Positions 4,786 to 5,680 of a DNA stretch of 5,680 bases are shown piece after piece. Origin of the DNA: JBGPIK01 sp041484845 (GTDB lineage: Bacteria; Desulfobacterota; Binatia; UBA9968); the NCBI GenBank assembly GCA_041484845.1, contig JBGPIK010000432.1:1-5680 (forward strand), written 5' to 3'. Made by a program: the position numbers and the translations under genes. The notes under the pieces are model-generated. The model worked only from the letters and a program-made list of their open reading frames with translations, ran no database searches and had not been told where the DNA came from. Within the stretch, counting starts at the first letter, position 1; every line of letters begins with the position of its first letter.

Positions 4786-4825
4786 CAACGCAACCTCTGC
4801 AAAGCTAACCGCAGAGGCTGCGTTG
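4786..4825. repeat. Strong hairpin after the rhodanese-MoeB gene
   Basis: CAACGCAACCTCTGC (4786-4800) pairs with GCAGAGGCTGCGTTG (4811-4825) with a single A-C mismatch, giving a 15-bp stem around the loop AAAGCTAACC. It begins 14 bases after the stop. GGCGGGAACGG follows rather than a T-run, so it is not a standard intrinsic terminator. It may be a 3' mRNA structure, a degenerate extragenic repeat or an integration-type site. Confidence 0.65.
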
Positions 4826-4927
4826 GCGGGAACGGTATTCTTGCAAATGTCAAATATCACGTGCGACTCCTATGTACGGCGCTCGATCTGACGCTTCACG
4901 GGTGAATCGCTGGGGGAACATGGGACT

Positions 4928-4957
4928 TTGCGCAGATTGACAGCGGTATGTTAGAAT
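4928..4957 (+). promoter_or_regulatory. Promoter candidate with extended -10 for the DUF5678-like/protease pair
   Basis: TG-T-TAGAAT (4949-4957) is an extended -10 element with 5 of 6 matches to TATAAT. TTGCGC (4928-4933), 18 bases upstream, is a weak -35. A better -35 word, TTGACA at 4937-4942, is only 9 bases from TAGAAT and so is badly spaced for it. A start of transcription near 4964 would leave a leader of about 30 bases. Confidence 0.4.
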
Positions 4958-4996
4958 TTACATAGGAATGCAGGGAAACACGATCCAGGTGAGCTT

Positions 4997-5194
4997 ATGA
5001 TGAACGCGGAAGAACGAGTTCGTATTTTGAGCGACGCAAAACCAAACAGTTGGCTCGCCCTCTCAAGTGATGAATCCATAGTTGTCGGGCGTGGCGATAC
5101 TTACCTGGATGCAGTTAAAGACGCCGAAGGGCACGGTGAGACAGATCCCATCCTGATCCGAATACCAGATAGCTGGGAGCCTAGGGTCTTTTAA
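4997..5194 (+). CDS. Small DUF5678-like protein
   Basis: A 65-residue protein with a good Shine-Dalgarno (AGGTGAG, 4987-4993). It starts at a tandem ATGATG; the second ATG (5000) has slightly better spacing. Residues 18-57 follow the pattern W-(I/L/V)-AL---(D/E)..VV..GDT...A...A...G..DP(I/V)(L/I)IR(I/V)P, here SWLALSSDESIVVGRGDT, then AVKDAE and DPILIRIPDSW. This resembles short DUF5678-type proteins, which have no established biochemical role. There is no signal peptide or membrane segment, so it is probably cytoplasmic. The gene is followed after 3 bases by a retropepsin-like gene, an arrangement I recall as recurrent for this kind of small protein, so the two are probably made together. 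The function is unknown. Toxin-antitoxin, protease-substrate and protease-regulator roles are all only possibilities. Confidence 0.75.
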   Translation: MMNAEERVRILSDAKPNSWLALSSDESIVVGRGDTYLDAVKDAEGHGETDPILIRIPDSWEPRVF

Positions 5195-5197
5195 TCA

Positions 5198-5629
5198 TTG
5201 CGCATAATTTATAAATCCTTCCCGTTCCACAACCGAGGCGTTCCGGAACAGACTCGAATTTGGCGTCCTATACTAACCGCCCAAATTATCCACAATCACG
5301 CGACTAGCAAGAAATTTGAAGCGGTAGTCGACACCGGGTCAGATTATTGTCTCTTTCACGCGAGTATAGGGGCGTCGATAGGAATAAAAATCCACAGTGG
5401 TTCGGAGGGGGATCTAGGAGGCGTGCTCACCGGCCCACGGTCAAAAGTTTACTATCACAACCTAAAGCTAGTGGTAGGAGGAGATATCGTTGACATCAAA
5501 GCTGGTTTTTCGTGGGATCTCACCGAAAACCTTCTCGGACATTTCGGCTTTTTTGATAATTTCATCGTGACTTTTAACACGGCCTTCGAGCCGCCTTGCT
5601 TCGACATAGAAAGAGTTCACCGACACTAG
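5198..5629 (+). CDS. Retropepsin-like aspartic protease
   Basis: A 143-residue protein starting at TTG (5198), 3 bases after the upstream stop. No ATG is near, and AGCCTAGGG in the end of the upstream gene may serve as a weak ribosome site. The pepsin-type motif AVVDTGSDYCLFH (42-54) places the catalytic aspartate at D45 within DTGS. Further on come NLKLVVGGDIVDIKAGFSWDL (88-108) and NLLGHFGFFDNFIVTFN (111-127), where the two-hydrophobics-glycine LLG resembles the second motif of retropepsin-like domains. The length (about 140) fits the single-domain bacterial 'aspartyl protease' family, which would work as a homodimer with one aspartate from each chain. No signal peptide is seen, so it is probably cytoplasmic. 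The substrate is unknown. The close link to the DUF5678-like gene suggests that the small protein is a partner or regulator. Codon use is less GC-rich than in the permease and MoeB-like genes, which may point to separate acquisition. Confidence 0.8.
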   Translation: MRIIYKSFPFHNRGVPEQTRIWRPILTAQIIHNHATSKKFEAVVDTGSDYCLFHASIGASIGIKIHSGSEGDLGGVLTGPRSKVYYHNLKLVVGGDIVDIKAGFSWDLTENLLGHFGFFDNFIVTFNTAFEPPCFDIERVHRH

Positions 5630-5637
5630 AAATTAAA

Positions 5638-5679
5638 GCCTTGATCCCAAGGCAGTTGCGCTGTAGATAAGTCTTTTTT
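5638..5679 (+). terminator. Possible terminator after the protease gene
   Basis: GCCTTG (5638-5643) and CAAGGC (5648-5653) form a perfect 6-bp stem around ATCC, 9 bases after the stop. A T-run (TTTTTT, 5674-5679) lies 20 bases further on, too far for a classic intrinsic terminator, so this is tentative. The window ends here. Confidence 0.35.
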
Positions 5680-5680
5680 G

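Noticed and set aside
4786..4825. Integron attC site with the following two genes as cassettes
   Set aside because: Only the left outer box fits. The right box is not GTTRRRY, no extrahelical bases are evident, and no second attC follows the pair. I kept it only as one possibility for the hairpin.
4687..4905. Plus-strand open frame overlapping the end of the MoeB-like gene
   Set aside because: It lies out of frame over a certain gene and then runs through the hairpin. There is no family-like content.
1..5680. CRISPR array, tRNA or rRNA genes
   Set aside because: No regularly spaced direct repeats, cloverleaf-like segments or rRNA motifs were seen on reading either strand.

Overview
This looks like a chromosomal piece from a GC-moderate to GC-rich, probably uncultured or environmental Gram-negative-type bacterium. 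I infer this from the mix of genes, the extragenic hairpin repeats and the GC-rich third codon positions in the transporter and MoeB-like genes. I cannot place it taxonomically with confidence. A deltaproteobacterial or similar environmental lineage would fit a rhodanese-MoeB fusion and a free-standing carboxyltransferase, but this is a guess.

Layout from left to right. (1) Bases 3-323 hold the C-terminal end of a gene that resembles the tail of an oxaloacetate decarboxylase alpha / pyruvate carboxylase carboxyltransferase subunit. Its stop codon lies inside a hairpin repeat. (2) Bases 324-686 are non-coding and carry a REP-like palindrome with a GTAG head. (3) Bases 687-1228, on the minus strand, hold a two-gene toxin-antitoxin module. 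A DUF497/BrnT-like toxin comes first. It overlaps by ATGA a ribbon-helix-helix antitoxin that carries an unusual N-terminal zinc-ribbon-like CxxC...CxxC segment. The conserved-looking start of the toxin lies upstream of the only possible start codon, behind an in-frame TAA. A palindromic operator candidate sits in the promoter region. (4) Bases 1229-1507 are intergenic, with remnants of dispersed repeats and a promoter that would give a nearly leaderless transcript. (5) Bases 1508-3278 hold two inner-membrane permease genes of the oligopeptide/dipeptide/nickel ABC family (OppB-like, OppC-like). No ATPase or substrate-binding gene is visible. (6) Bases 3279-3599 are intergenic: a second copy of the hairpin repeat directly after the OppC stop, then a promoter candidate and a leader hairpin. 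(7) Bases 3600-4772 hold a rhodanese-ThiF/MoeB fusion, a sulfur-carrier-activating E1-like enzyme. (8) Just downstream is a 15-bp-stem hairpin without a U-tract. (9) Bases 4997-5629 hold a tightly spaced pair: a 65-residue DUF5678-like protein and a retropepsin-like aspartic protease with a DTGS motif. Both are less GC-rich than the left part of the window.

The genes do not form one pathway. The window joins metabolic and transport genes with two small accessory modules: the zinc-ribbon antitoxin/DUF497 pair and the DUF5678-like/aspartic protease pair. These two modules, and the repeats that punctuate gene ends, are the parts most worth a second look.
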